A DNA stretch of 12,650 nucleotides from Spirochaetota bacterium (GTDB taxonomy: Bacteria; Spirochaetota; Leptospiria; Turneriellales; Turneriellaceae), in NCBI GenBank assembly GCA_029561505.1, contig JAKQXK010000547.1, forward strand, positions 1 through 12,650, read 5' to 3'. The position numbers and the translations under genes are program-made. The stretch's first letter is position 1. Every line of letters begins with the position of its first letter. The notes below the pieces were generated by a model. That model made no database searches, was not told the origin of the DNA, and was given only the letters and a program-made list of their open reading frames with translations. This document shows, one piece after another, positions 1 through 7,916 of the stretch.

Positions 1-7
1 GGAACTC

Positions 8-781
8 ATGCTCAAAATAGTGTTAATAGTTTTAGCTTCGGGGTTAATCCCCCTTACATATGCACAAGAAAAGCCGAAAGAACTTTTGGCTGCGGCGCTC
101 AGTGTCAGCGGCGAAGCATTCTTTGAACGCGACGGCAAAACGGCGCCCGCCAAAATAAAGACGATCTTTTTCAAGAGCGACCGCGTCTTCACGAAAAAGG
201 GAAAAATCGACATACAGATCGGGCCGAGCGCAGTTTTGCATCTTGCACCCTACACTTCGGTTAAACTCGCCGACCTGACCGAGGTCGACAAAAAAACGCA
301 CATCGCGGTTGAACTCGACTCTGGGCGCGGCTACACAAAATTTTCGAAGCAGATGCCAGCCGGGTCGAAATATGCGATCAAAAGCCCGACGATGGTGGCT
401 GCTGTGCGTGGCACCGAATTCGTACTCAGCGCGGGTGATGAATCTGCTGAGCCGCACGAAGACTCTGACATTCCGGCGGGTGTGTTCGTGAATACCGGCA
501 AGGTGGCCGTGTCGCCTGCGAGCCGCGAAGACGAAGTTATTGAGCTCGCACCTGGCGAGCAGATTACCGGCGTCGATAATGCACTTGTCAAAGGTGTGAT
601 GGAAGACTTTCTGAAGAAGAAAATGAAGTTGTTTAAACAACTCAACTGCATGAAAGAAGCGCAATATAAAATTATGGAACGCGAGAAAAACCGCCAGATC
701 GAATTACTCGAGAAGGTGCGCAATTCTTCAAAGATGGAAGAGCTGCGCGAGAAAAACAAGAAGCTCTTCAATAACCAATGA
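8..781 (+). CDS. Secreted FecR-domain protein with C-terminal coiled coil
   Basis: The 257-aa protein opens with a likely Sec signal peptide (residues 1-19, hydrophobic core IVLIVLASGLIPL, cleavage after TYA). Residues about 30-190 look like a FecR domain: small beta segments followed by the hallmark SPTMVAAVRGTEF, with V133-F138 as the VRGTEF core. The last 60 residues are Lys/Glu-rich and predicted helical or coiled coil. FecR domains in the Fe-citrate system are anti-sigma sensors, but no FecI sigma factor, TonB receptor or N-terminal cytoplasmic segment is seen here. A periplasmic or surface scaffold role is therefore more likely than iron signalling (inference). The ATG at 8 follows a GGAA about 4 bases upstream. 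The stop overlaps the next start by 4 bp, so it is probably co-translated with the M16 gene. The fold call is fairly sure; the function is unknown. Confidence 0.85.
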   Translation: MLKIVLIVLASGLIPLTYAQEKPKELLAAALSVSGEAFFERDGKTAPAKIKTIFFKSDRVFTKKGKIDIQIGPSAVLHLAPYTSVKLADLTEVDKKTHIAVELDSGRGYTKFSKQMPAGSKYAIKSPTMVAAVRGTEFVLSAGDESAEPHEDSDIPAGVFVNTGKVAVSPASREDEVIELAPGEQITGVDNALVKGVMEDFLKKKMKLFKQLNCMKEAQYKIMEREKNRQIELLEKVRNSSKMEELREKNKKLFNNQ

Positions 782-2217
782 AAAAACACCGTAAAATCGC
801 CTACGCCCTGGGTTTCACTGCCACGCTCGGGGCAGTGTTTGCGGCGAGCCCCCGCGCCACCGGTGAAAGGCCATGGCAGCACTACGTGCGCGACGAAATG
901 CCTGCTGCCAAAATACCGCAGATTGAAAAGTTCAACCTGAAGAACGGTGTGCAGGTATACTTTTTGAAAGCCGACCATGTGCCGCTTGTGCACATGCAGG
1001 TCTATCTCGACGGCGGCGCGTTTGAAGTACCCGACGAGAAACTTGGTGTGCACAGCCTCTGGGGCGAAACCGTCGTGTTTTCGGGCTCGCAAGAACTCGA
1101 TCGCGAAAAGCTGTCGCAATACCTTGAAGGTCGCGCTTCTACTTTTTCGTTTGGCGCAGGTGCCGAACGTTCGGCGTTCACCCTCACTTCAATGTCACAC
1201 TATTTCGTGCGCGATGTTGAGACCACTTTTGGCATTCTGCAAAAACCCCGGTTCGCTGACGACGACTTCAACCTGCTGAAGAAGCGTGTCTTGCAAGAAT
1301 TCGCCCGTCGCGACGAAAACCCGGCAAAATGGGCAGCGCTCGGTTCGACAAAAATGTTCTGGGGCGGCACAGTGCGGGGCCGTTATGCGACAATACGCAC
1401 TGTGAATGGTGTGAAGCGCAACGATATTGTCGAATGGCACAACCGCATGTGGCGGGGTGAAAGAGTATCGATCGCGGTGACCGGTTCTATCGAACCGGTG
1501 CAACTTAAGTCTGCGCTCGAAAAGACGTTTGGCAATCTTGCGGTCGATGCAAAGGCAAAACCCAATCTCGACGCACTGCACGTGAAACCCACGGCCGAAC
1601 CCAACGCTCTCAAAATTCTGCCGAAAGATATTCCGCAGACAACGGTCATCTACAAAGCGCCAGGTATGAAACATGGCGACGCCGACTATTACACGCTGCG
1701 CCTCTTTGACTTCTTGCTCGGCGGCGATTCATTTAATTCGTACCTGACGCAGAAAATACGCACCGAAAAGGGTTGGGCATATTCTGCGTATTCGAGCTTC
1801 GAGACCGATGATTTTACCGGCAGCATAATGCTCTTCACGCAGACGGCCAACATGAACCTGCCTGAAGTTATTGCCGCGATTGACGATATTCTCGCGAAAC
1901 CCGAAGATTTTATCAGCAAAGATAAAATCACGCAGGCAAAACGCTCTCTCAAGAACAAGTTTGTGTTTCTGTTTGAAAACCCGGTGCAGTACATGAAACT
2001 TTACCTGCAGCTGAAATGGGACGGGCTGCCCGAAAACTATCTGAATGATTACGCCGTGAATCTCGACAAGGTGACAGAGGCGGATGTCTTGCGTCTTGCA
2101 AAACAATATTACAAACCCGAAAATTTCAGCATTCTGCTCTGCGGCCCGGCTGGTCTCTACAGAAAGAAGTCTGCCCTCAGGCCTGAGGCCGCACTGCCAC
2201 TCGAACTCGAAAAATGA
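778..2217 (+). CDS. M16-family peptidase homologue, zinc motif missing (probable non-catalytic subunit)
   Basis: The 479-aa protein has an N-terminal signal-like segment (basic MKKHRK, hydrophobic core, possible cleavage near FAAS), so it is probably periplasmic. Residues about 50-210 match an M16 N-terminal half, including a PLVHMQVYLDGGAFEVPD stretch. Residues about 215-460 match the M16 C-terminal half, including RVSIAVTGSIEP and the segment holding R328 and Y335 (KIRTEKGWAYSAY). The zinc-binding HxxEH of active M16 enzymes should lie at residues 94-98, but the sequence there is LWGET, so only the Glu is kept. The Arg/Tyr pair of the C-terminal half is retained. In known bacterial M16 pairs, one subunit carries HxxEH and the other supplies Arg/Tyr, and this protein resembles the second kind. 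No catalytic partner is seen in the window. It overlaps both neighbours by 4 bp (ATGA), which implies an operon. The family call is strong; the lack of activity is inferred. Confidence 0.9.
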   Translation: MKKHRKIAYALGFTATLGAVFAASPRATGERPWQHYVRDEMPAAKIPQIEKFNLKNGVQVYFLKADHVPLVHMQVYLDGGAFEVPDEKLGVHSLWGETVVFSGSQELDREKLSQYLEGRASTFSFGAGAERSAFTLTSMSHYFVRDVETTFGILQKPRFADDDFNLLKKRVLQEFARRDENPAKWAALGSTKMFWGGTVRGRYATIRTVNGVKRNDIVEWHNRMWRGERVSIAVTGSIEPVQLKSALEKTFGNLAVDAKAKPNLDALHVKPTAEPNALKILPKDIPQTTVIYKAPGMKHGDADYYTLRLFDFLLGGDSFNSYLTQKIRTEKGWAYSAYSSFETDDFTGSIMLFTQTANMNLPEVIAAIDDILAKPEDFISKDKITQAKRSLKNKFVFLFENPVQYMKLYLQLKWDGLPENYLNDYAVNLDKVTEADVLRLAKQYYKPENFSILLCGPAGLYRKKSALRPEAALPLELEK

Positions 2218-3728
2218 TCGCGGGTAATAAAGAGAGAAGCCCCTCATTTTGCCCGCGAATTCGTGCGGGGGCAAAAAGAAGATTGACTGTCATATTTTTT
2301 GCCGCTGCTTTTTCCCTTTTTGCCGACGACCTGCAGTTCGAAACCAAGGTGCCGCTCGGGCTCGCACACGACGGCCAGATTCTCTGGATAGGCGACGCGC
2401 AGACACGCGAGCTGACGGGTTATGACGTTGCACAGAAAAAGAAGCTGGCGACACGAATGTTGTCTTTTGACATTCGTGATCTTGCGTATTGGGCCCCTAA
2501 TATCGTGACGGTGGCGCCCAATTACGTACTCGTTATCAACCCCATCAACGGCGACCTCGTCGACAAGATACCCCTCAAAGGCATCACCGACCCCGTCGCG
2601 ATCGCGCTCGATATGCACCAGGCATATATCTATAACCGGGCCGACAAAAAAATACACCGCGTCCATTTGGTCGATCGACTGCAATTTGGTTCTTTCACAC
2701 CCGAAATCACTGCCGATGTACGCAGCCTGACATTCTATAAGGGGTTTCTCTGGGCGATTGCCAAAGACGGCAAAGCCTATAAAATTTCACCGGCAGACGG
2801 GGCACAAATCAGCTTCTTGCCATTGCCTGATTCGAGTTACGGCATTGCCTTCGTCGACGGTGGAATGTACGTCGCGCGCCCTGGCCAGGTGCGTTCGGTC
2901 GACTTCATTGAAACCGAAAACTATGTGGCCGCAGCACGCCGCAGCTTCACGCTCGCTGGTGATCTTGAGCTCATGCTGCCGTGGAGCGACGAGGTGCGCA
3001 AGCGCGAGAGCCGTCTGCAACTCAAATATGCACTGCTGCCGATCACGGCGCACCAGCGCATCGCAGGCCTGCGCGCAGATCCGTTCACGCGCTTTGGCCG
3101 CTGGGAAGATGGCTCACACACTGCAGAAATCGTGTTGCCTCAGGCAAGTACAGAACGCAGCCGCCGGCACAAGCTGCAATTTCAGGTCACGCTCTATAAC
3201 CTGACGCACATCTTCAACGCGCAACTGGTGAAACTCTATTTTAAAAATCCCGAGCTACCAGACGCCATACGGGTGTACCTCGATGCGCTTGCGGTGAGCA
3301 ACGCCGATCAGGCCACGGTCGAGGCATTTCGTAAGAACTGGCTGGCTAAAAATGACGGCAAGCACCCCATCTACGCGATCGCGGCCGTCGTCGCTGACAA
3401 CCAGGTTAAGAATGATCTGCGTTGTTCTGTCTTTCGGGCGCTCGGCATTCCCTCGCGCCGCATGAAATTTATGGATCTCGACACGAAGAAAATCTCTGAT
3501 TTCACGCAGGTTTACGTGCAACCGACAGGCTGGGTGACCATCACGTCGAAATACGATGCCGCAAAACCCCGTGAGTTTCCGGTGGCGAACAACGAACTCG
3601 AGCTGTATTCGCCCGACGATCTGCATATTACTCCGAAAACAGGGCCGGCAAAGGCCGGCCTCGCTGTCGAAACGCCTGAATTGCTGCGCTTTCAGAATGT
3701 GCAGATTATCACAAGCAGTACCGAATAG
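2214..3728 (+). CDS. Secreted protein: beta-repeat N-terminus and degenerate transglutaminase-like C-terminus
   Basis: The 504-aa protein has a hydrophobic stretch at residues 24-37 after a basic AKRR, fitting a signal peptide with a long n-region and cleavage near LFA/DD. Residues about 40-240 hold repeated short beta units of the type ILWIGD, AYIYNRADKKIHRV, FLWAIAKDGKAYKI and GMYVARPGQVRSV, resembling propeller-like repeats (inference). Residues about 265-345 look like an Ig-like beta domain. Residues about 350-445 resemble a transglutaminase-like core around FRALGIPSRRMK (407-418) and TQVYVQPTGWVTI (431-443). The usual catalytic Cys position, about 15 residues before GIP, holds Asn396, and the HxWxE His position holds Ser428, so catalysis looks lost. 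The ATG at 2214 forms an ATGA overlap with the M16 gene, like other junctions here. A TTG at 2283, just before the hydrophobic core, is a possible alternative start but would drop the basic residues. The family call is moderate. Confidence 0.6.
   Translation: MIAGNKERSPSFCPRIRAGAKRRLTVIFFAAAFSLFADDLQFETKVPLGLAHDGQILWIGDAQTRELTGYDVAQKKKLATRMLSFDIRDLAYWAPNIVTVAPNYVLVINPINGDLVDKIPLKGITDPVAIALDMHQAYIYNRADKKIHRVHLVDRLQFGSFTPEITADVRSLTFYKGFLWAIAKDGKAYKISPADGAQISFLPLPDSSYGIAFVDGGMYVARPGQVRSVDFIETENYVAAARRSFTLAGDLELMLPWSDEVRKRESRLQLKYALLPITAHQRIAGLRADPFTRFGRWEDGSHTAEIVLPQASTERSRRHKLQFQVTLYNLTHIFNAQLVKLYFKNPELPDAIRVYLDALAVSNADQATVEAFRKNWLAKNDGKHPIYAIAAVVADNQVKNDLRCSVFRALGIPSRRMKFMDLDTKKISDFTQVYVQPTGWVTITSKYDAAKPREFPVANNELELYSPDDLHITPKTGPAKAGLAVETPELLRFQNVQIITSSTE
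2247..2276 (+). repeat. Hairpin near the start of the transglutaminase-like gene
   Basis: The arms TTTTGCCCGC (2247-2256) and GCGGGGGCAAAA (2265-2276) pair around a loop GAATTCGT, with two extra G on the 3' arm. It has no T-run on its 3' side on either strand, so it is not a standard intrinsic terminator. It lies 33 to 63 bases inside the gene if the ATG at 2214 is used, or just upstream of the start if the TTG at 2283 is used. In the second case it would be a leader hairpin. Confidence 0.5.
3643..3660 (+). repeat. GC-rich perfect hairpin near the 3' end of the transglutaminase-like gene
   Basis: GGCCGGC (3643-3649) and GCCGGCC (3654-3660) form a 7-bp all-GC stem with loop AAAG. It is coding (residues GPAKAGL) and about 70 bases before the stop. 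No T-run follows, so it is recorded as a structure only. It could slow 3' degradation or transcription before pgsA, but that is inference. Confidence 0.5.
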
Positions 3729-3772
3729 ATAAAACTTCTTGAGCTAACGTCTCGCAAACGAAGTTGAACCTG

Positions 3773-4510
3773 ATGTTGGCATGGCTCAACCTGCCTAATT
3801 TTCTCACAATCATGCGCATTGTGATGATTCCCTTTTTCTTGTATTATCTGCTCTCGAAACACCCGCTCGACCGTTTCATCGCGCTCGCGATTTTTTTCGT
3901 CGCTTCGGTAACTGATTTTTTTGATGGCTATCTGGCGCGCAAATGGAAACAAGAATCGCCGCTGGGCCGCTTTTTAGACCCGCTCGCTGACAAGGCGCTG
4001 GTCATCGCAACACTGATTATTTTTATTTTGCTCGATCAGGCGGTGCCGCTGTGGATGGTTATCGTAATCATTTTGCGCGACATGCTCGTGACTCTGATGC
4101 GTTACCTCGCAATACGTAAGGGTGCTGAGATTCGCACCACGCGGCTGGGCAAGGCGAAAACGATGTTTCAGATGTTTTCAATCGGGGCCATTCTCATCAT
4201 TTTCGTCATTCGCTCATTTCATTTCGATATTCCGGCAACTTATGCCGAAGGCAGGGCCCAGGGTAAGAAAAATTTTGAAATCGCATCGACAATGATGGTC
4301 AAGGCATTTCAATCTTTCGAATCGAGCGAAATACCCAAAGAAGAGCGCAATAAGTATTTCGCCGAATCGGTGCCATACTTCTTATTGCTGATCACCACTT
4401 TGCTGACCATCATCTCTGGCCTGCGCTACATGTATTCAAACTGGCGCGTATTGCTGCCACCCTATACGGCCGTTTTGCGCAAACGGCAAAAGCGCGTTCA
4501 CACACCATGA
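3773..4510 (+). CDS. pgsA: CDP-diacylglycerol--glycerol-3-phosphate 3-phosphatidyltransferase (PGP synthase)
   Basis: This integral membrane enzyme transfers phosphatidyl from CDP-diacylglycerol to glycerol 3-phosphate, the committed step to phosphatidylglycerol. The CDP-alcohol phosphatidyltransferase signature is complete: D48-x2-D51-G52-x2-A55-R56-x8-G65-x3-D69-x3-D73 in a 245-aa protein. The N-terminus (LNLPNFLTIMRI) is typical of PgsA rather than of phosphatidylserine or cardiolipin synthases of the same superfamily. About five hydrophobic segments are visible before residue 150, and a last one at about 200-222. Between the last two is an unusual charged insert of about 50 residues (about 148-200), making the protein longer than the usual 180-200 aa. 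I chose the ATG at 3773 because GAAG lies 9 bases upstream; an in-frame TTG at 3764 would add three residues. It lies 44 bp after the preceding gene and overlaps icmF by 4 bp. Confidence 0.93.
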   Translation: MLAWLNLPNFLTIMRIVMIPFFLYYLLSKHPLDRFIALAIFFVASVTDFFDGYLARKWKQESPLGRFLDPLADKALVIATLIIFILLDQAVPLWMVIVIILRDMLVTLMRYLAIRKGAEIRTTRLGKAKTMFQMFSIGAILIIFVIRSFHFDIPATYAEGRAQGKKNFEIASTMMVKAFQSFESSEIPKEERNKYFAESVPYFLLLITTLLTIISGLRYMYSNWRVLLPPYTAVLRKRQKRVHTP

Positions 4511-7500
4511 AACCAGTACGATTCGTCACAGCGACGGCACTTTTCGACGGGCACGATGCCTCGATCAATATCATTCGCCGCTTCTTGCAGCGCGAGGGTG
4601 CAGAGGTTGTGCATCTCGGCCACAACCGGCCGGTGCATGAGGTTGTGATCGCGGCGCTGCAAGAAGACGCAGATGCAATTGCGCTTAGTTCTTATCAGGG
4701 TGGTCATAACGAATACTTTCGTTACACGATTGATCTGCTGAAACAGGCGGGCGCGTCACACATCAAGGTGTTTGGTGGCGGCGGTGGAGTGATCGTCGAC
4801 AGCGAGATCAAAGACCTGATGGCGTATGGCGTCGAACGCATCTATTCACCCGACGACGGGCGCGAACTCGGCCTCGAAGGCATGGCGCGTGACATGATCC
4901 AGCGTGCATCGTCGGCCAAAAGACCGGCGATGCACGCTGGTGATCTGTATGCAAACCACGGGCACTTGTTATCTCGGCGCATTTCAATGATCGAGGCACA
5001 GGAGACTCTGACACCTATGGTTTCAGAGTCTCCTGTGCCTGTACTCGGTTTTACTGGCAGCGGCGGTGCGGGCAAGTCATCACTTATCGACGAATTTCTG
5101 CGCCGTTTCAAACTTCTGTATCCGCAACTTCGCCTTGCTTTGCTTTCAGTCGACCCGACCCAGCGCAAGACCGGCGGTGCCTTACTCGGCGACCGTCTGC
5201 GCCTCAACAGCGTCAACGACGGCAAAATTTTCATGCGCTCGCTTGCAACGCGCACAGAGAATGCGGCGATCTCAACCACACTCAAAGATATTCTGCAGTT
5301 TTTGCGCGGCGAACAGTTTGACCTGATCGTCATCGAATCGGCCGGCATCGGCCAATCGGATACCGCGATTACCGATTTGTGCGATTTTTCTGTTTTTGTG
5401 ATGACCCCTGAATACGGGGCAGCGACGCAGCTCGAAAAGATCGCGATGCTCGACTATGCTGACATGGTGATCATCAACAAATCTGACCGCGTGCGCGCTG
5501 AAGACGCGCTGATTCAGGTGCGCAAACAATACCGGCGCAACACCGGGCGCCTGAACGAAGCCGACGCAGAGTTGCCGATATACCCAACGATCGCCAATCG
5601 CTTCGGCGATACGCTCGTCGACGAAGCATTCGCAGCGCTGATCAGTCAGTTGCAGGGTAAAAAACTGCTACCCGCAGACCTGGCGCCGGCGGTCGCGCTC
5701 GACGCCGCGAGGGGGGCACGCGCCACTGTACCCGAAGACCCGGCCAGCCTGGCAGCGGCACCGCCCGCCAAAGACGAATTTATACCCGCAAAGCGCATAC
5801 GCTATCTTTCAGAAATAGCCGACTCTGTCAGGGCCTACCATAACAAGGCTGACGCGCAGGCGAATCTGGCGCACCGGCTGCAGTCACTTTACGAGACGCT
5901 GACCGAGCTGGGTCACAAACCTGCTGCAGAACTCGGTGAATCTCTCGATATGCCCGCAGATACAGTAGCGGCGGCAATAGTTGCGAAGTACCAGAGTGTT
6001 CTCGCAGAGATAGATCCTCAGGTTTTGAAGGCTCTGAAGTCGCTGCCCGCGCTGCGTACCGATTACGCGAAAGAAAAATTCAGCTACCGCGTGCGTGAAA
6101 AAGAAGTTACCGTCAACGCCGGCGTAAAATCACTTTCTGATACACTCGTTTCAAAGGTCACCCCCGCGCCATTTTCAGACTGGGGTGAACTCACGCGGTT
6201 CATGCTGCGTGAAAATATTCCGGGTGAGTTTCCTTTCACCGCGGGGGTTTTTCCCTTTAAACGCGAAGGCGAAGACCCGACACGCATGTTCGCCGGCGAG
6301 GGGTCACCCGAGCGCACCAACCGGCGCTTTCATCTGATCGCGAAGGGGCAGCCTGCCGCCCGACTCTCTACGGCCTTCGATTCGATTACTCTTTATGGTG
6401 AGAACCCGGCTGAGCGCCCCGATATCTTCGGCAAAATCGGCAACGCAGGTGTTTCGATTGCCACTGTCGACGACATGAAAAAGCTCTATTCGGGTTTTGA
6501 CCTCTCGAGCCCGACGACGAGTGTATCGATGACGATTAATGGCCCGTCACCGACGATTCTTGCCTTTTTCATGAACGCGGCCATCGACCAGCAGATAGAG
6601 CTGCACCTGCGCGCCGAGGGCAAACTCGAAGAAGCGACCACAAAATTGCGCAAACTTTTTGCCGAACGTTCGCTGCCAGCCCCGACCTACCGCGACGCAT
6701 TGCCCGAAAACCACAACCAACTTGGGTTGGCGCTGCTGGGCACGAGCGGCGACAAGCTCGTCGCCCCCGAAGTGTACGCCAAAATTGCCGCGCAGACGCT
6801 GACGCAGGTGCGCGGTACGGTGCAGGCAGATATTCTCAAAGAAGATCAGGCGCAGAATACCTGCATCTTCTCGACCGAATTTTCGCTCAAAGTGATGGGT
6901 GACATGCAGCAGTTCTTTATCGAGAACAACGTCACGAACTTCTATTCGGTGAGCGTTTCAGGCTACCACATCGCCGAAGCAGGCGCGAACCCGATCACGC
7001 AAGTGGCGTTCACGCTTGCCAATGGTTTTACCCTGGCTGAATATTATCTGAGCCGCGGCATGCGCATCGATGATTTTGCGCGTAATTTCAGCTTCTTCTT
7101 TTCGAACGGTATGGATGTCGAATACGCGGTGATCGGTCGCGTTGCGCGCCGCATCTGGGCCATAGCCATGCGTAATCTTTACGGGGCAGCCGAACGCTCG
7201 CAAAAGCTGAAATACCACATTCAAACCTCAGGGCGCAGCCTGCACGCGCAAGAAATTTCTTTCAATGATATTCGTACCACGCTGCAGGCGCTTTATGCGA
7301 TTATGGATAATTGCAACAGCCTGCACACCAATGCGTATGACGAAGCGGTCACAACGCCAACCCCCGAATCTGTACGCCGTGCGATTGCTATCCAACTGAT
7401 TATTAATCGCGAACTGGGGCTTACCAAGAATGAAAATCCCTTGCAAGGCAGTTATTTCATCACGCGCCTCACCGACCTGGTCGAAGAGGCCATTCTGCAA

Positions 7501-7905
7501 GAGTTCGACCGCATCTCTGACCGCGGCGGCGTGCTGGGCGCAATGGAAACGATGTACCAGCGCAACAAGATTCAAGAAGAAAGCCTGTTCTACGAAAAGC
7601 TGAAAAATTCGGGAGAGTTACCCATCGTCGGTGTGAATACATTTCTCAGCGAAGAGACTGAATATTACCATGGCGAGCTCATGCGTTCGACCGACGACGA
7701 AAAACAGCGCCAGATCGACTCGTTAAACGCTTTTCACGCATTGCACGCCGGCGAAAGCCAACGTGCGTTGCAAAATTTGCGGCGGGTGGCTCTGGCATCG
7801 GGCAATGTATTCACTGAATTGATGCAAGCCGTCAAAACCTGCTCGCTGGGAGAGATTACGGGCGCGCTCTACGAAGTGGGTGGCAGTTACAGACGAAATA
7901 TGTAA
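4507..7905 (+). CDS. icmF: Fused isobutyryl-CoA mutase / G-protein chaperone IcmF (adenosylcobalamin-dependent)
   Basis: The 1132-aa cytoplasmic enzyme interconverts isobutyryl-CoA and n-butyryl-CoA by a B12 radical mechanism; some homologues also act on pivalyl/isovaleryl-CoA. Domain order matches IcmF. First is a B12-binding domain (about 1-135) with D14-x-H16, the lower axial His. Next is a MeaB-like GTPase with Walker A GSGGAGKS (184-191), VIESAGIGQSD (275-285) and NKSD (324-327). A linker (about 395-530) leads to the mutase TIM barrel (about 535-1125). In the substrate pocket, F582 (GVFPFKRE) and Q783 (DQAQNTCIF) sit where methylmalonyl-CoA mutase has Tyr and Arg, supporting isobutyryl- over methylmalonyl-CoA. 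The fused layout also argues against a plain mutase. The ATG at 4507 overlaps the pgsA stop; no cobalamin riboswitch is seen upstream. The B12/GTPase boundary is encoded by a perfect inverted repeat (4994-5040). The gene looks intact. Confidence 0.96.
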   Translation: MKPVRFVTATALFDGHDASINIIRRFLQREGAEVVHLGHNRPVHEVVIAALQEDADAIALSSYQGGHNEYFRYTIDLLKQAGASHIKVFGGGGGVIVDSEIKDLMAYGVERIYSPDDGRELGLEGMARDMIQRASSAKRPAMHAGDLYANHGHLLSRRISMIEAQETLTPMVSESPVPVLGFTGSGGAGKSSLIDEFLRRFKLLYPQLRLALLSVDPTQRKTGGALLGDRLRLNSVNDGKIFMRSLATRTENAAISTTLKDILQFLRGEQFDLIVIESAGIGQSDTAITDLCDFSVFVMTPEYGAATQLEKIAMLDYADMVIINKSDRVRAEDALIQVRKQYRRNTGRLNEADAELPIYPTIANRFGDTLVDEAFAALISQLQGKKLLPADLAPAVALDAARGARATVPEDPASLAAAPPAKDEFIPAKRIRYLSEIADSVRAYHNKADAQANLAHRLQSLYETLTELGHKPAAELGESLDMPADTVAAAIVAKYQSVLAEIDPQVLKALKSLPALRTDYAKEKFSYRVREKEVTVNAGVKSLSDTLVSKVTPAPFSDWGELTRFMLRENIPGEFPFTAGVFPFKREGEDPTRMFAGEGSPERTNRRFHLIAKGQPAARLSTAFDSITLYGENPAERPDIFGKIGNAGVSIATVDDMKKLYSGFDLSSPTTSVSMTINGPSPTILAFFMNAAIDQQIELHLRAEGKLEEATTKLRKLFAERSLPAPTYRDALPENHNQLGLALLGTSGDKLVAPEVYAKIAAQTLTQVRGTVQADILKEDQAQNTCIFSTEFSLKVMGDMQQFFIENNVTNFYSVSVSGYHIAEAGANPITQVAFTLANGFTLAEYYLSRGMRIDDFARNFSFFFSNGMDVEYAVIGRVARRIWAIAMRNLYGAAERSQKLKYHIQTSGRSLHAQEISFNDIRTTLQALYAIMDNCNSLHTNAYDEAVTTPTPESVRRAIAIQLIINRELGLTKNENPLQGSYFITRLTDLVEEAILQEFDRISDRGGVLGAMETMYQRNKIQEESLFYEKLKNSGELPIVGVNTFLSEETEYYHGELMRSTDDEKQRQIDSLNAFHALHAGESQRALQNLRRVALASGNVFTELMQAVKTCSLGEITGALYEVGGSYRRNM
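4994..5040 (+). repeat. Perfect 18-bp inverted repeat inside icmF
   Basis: The left arm AGGCACAGGAGACTCTGA (4994-5011) is the exact reverse complement of 5023-5040. The 11-nt loop CACCTATGGTT itself contains ACC/GGT that could extend the stem after one mismatch. It is in frame, encodes about residues 163-178 and falls between the B12-binding and GTPase domains. Confidence 0.95.
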
Positions 7906-7916
7906 AGGCTCTTGCG

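Noticed and set aside
44..1119. Long minus-strand open frames opposite the FecR and M16 genes (44-664 and 331-1119)
   Set aside because: They lie fully antisense to genes with clear protein signatures. Their translations are Arg/His/Phe-rich without domain landmarks, as expected of shadow frames.
1480..1499. Inverted repeat ACCGGTTC/GAACCGGT with a 4-base loop
   Set aside because: It encodes the conserved M16 stretch TGSIEPV; an 8-bp stem in coding sequence is well explained by chance plus codon choice.
2175..2188. 14-bp perfect palindrome CCTCAGGCCTGAGG near the end of the M16 gene
   Set aside because: It is short, has no loop and no T-run, and lies inside coding sequence. A terminator here would cut off the overlapping downstream genes.
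1195..2274. Minus-strand frames inside the M16 gene (for example 1195-1674 and 1729-2274)
   Set aside because: The plus strand encodes conserved M16 sequence throughout, and the antisense products show no recognisable motif.
4400..4506. Possible cobalamin riboswitch upstream of icmF
   Set aside because: The start of icmF overlaps the pgsA coding region, so there is no leader, and no B12-box-like sequence was seen.
4842..5348. 168-aa minus-strand frame across the icmF GTPase region
   Set aside because: It overlaps the Walker A and switch regions of IcmF, and its Arg/Ser-rich translation is typical of an antisense shadow.
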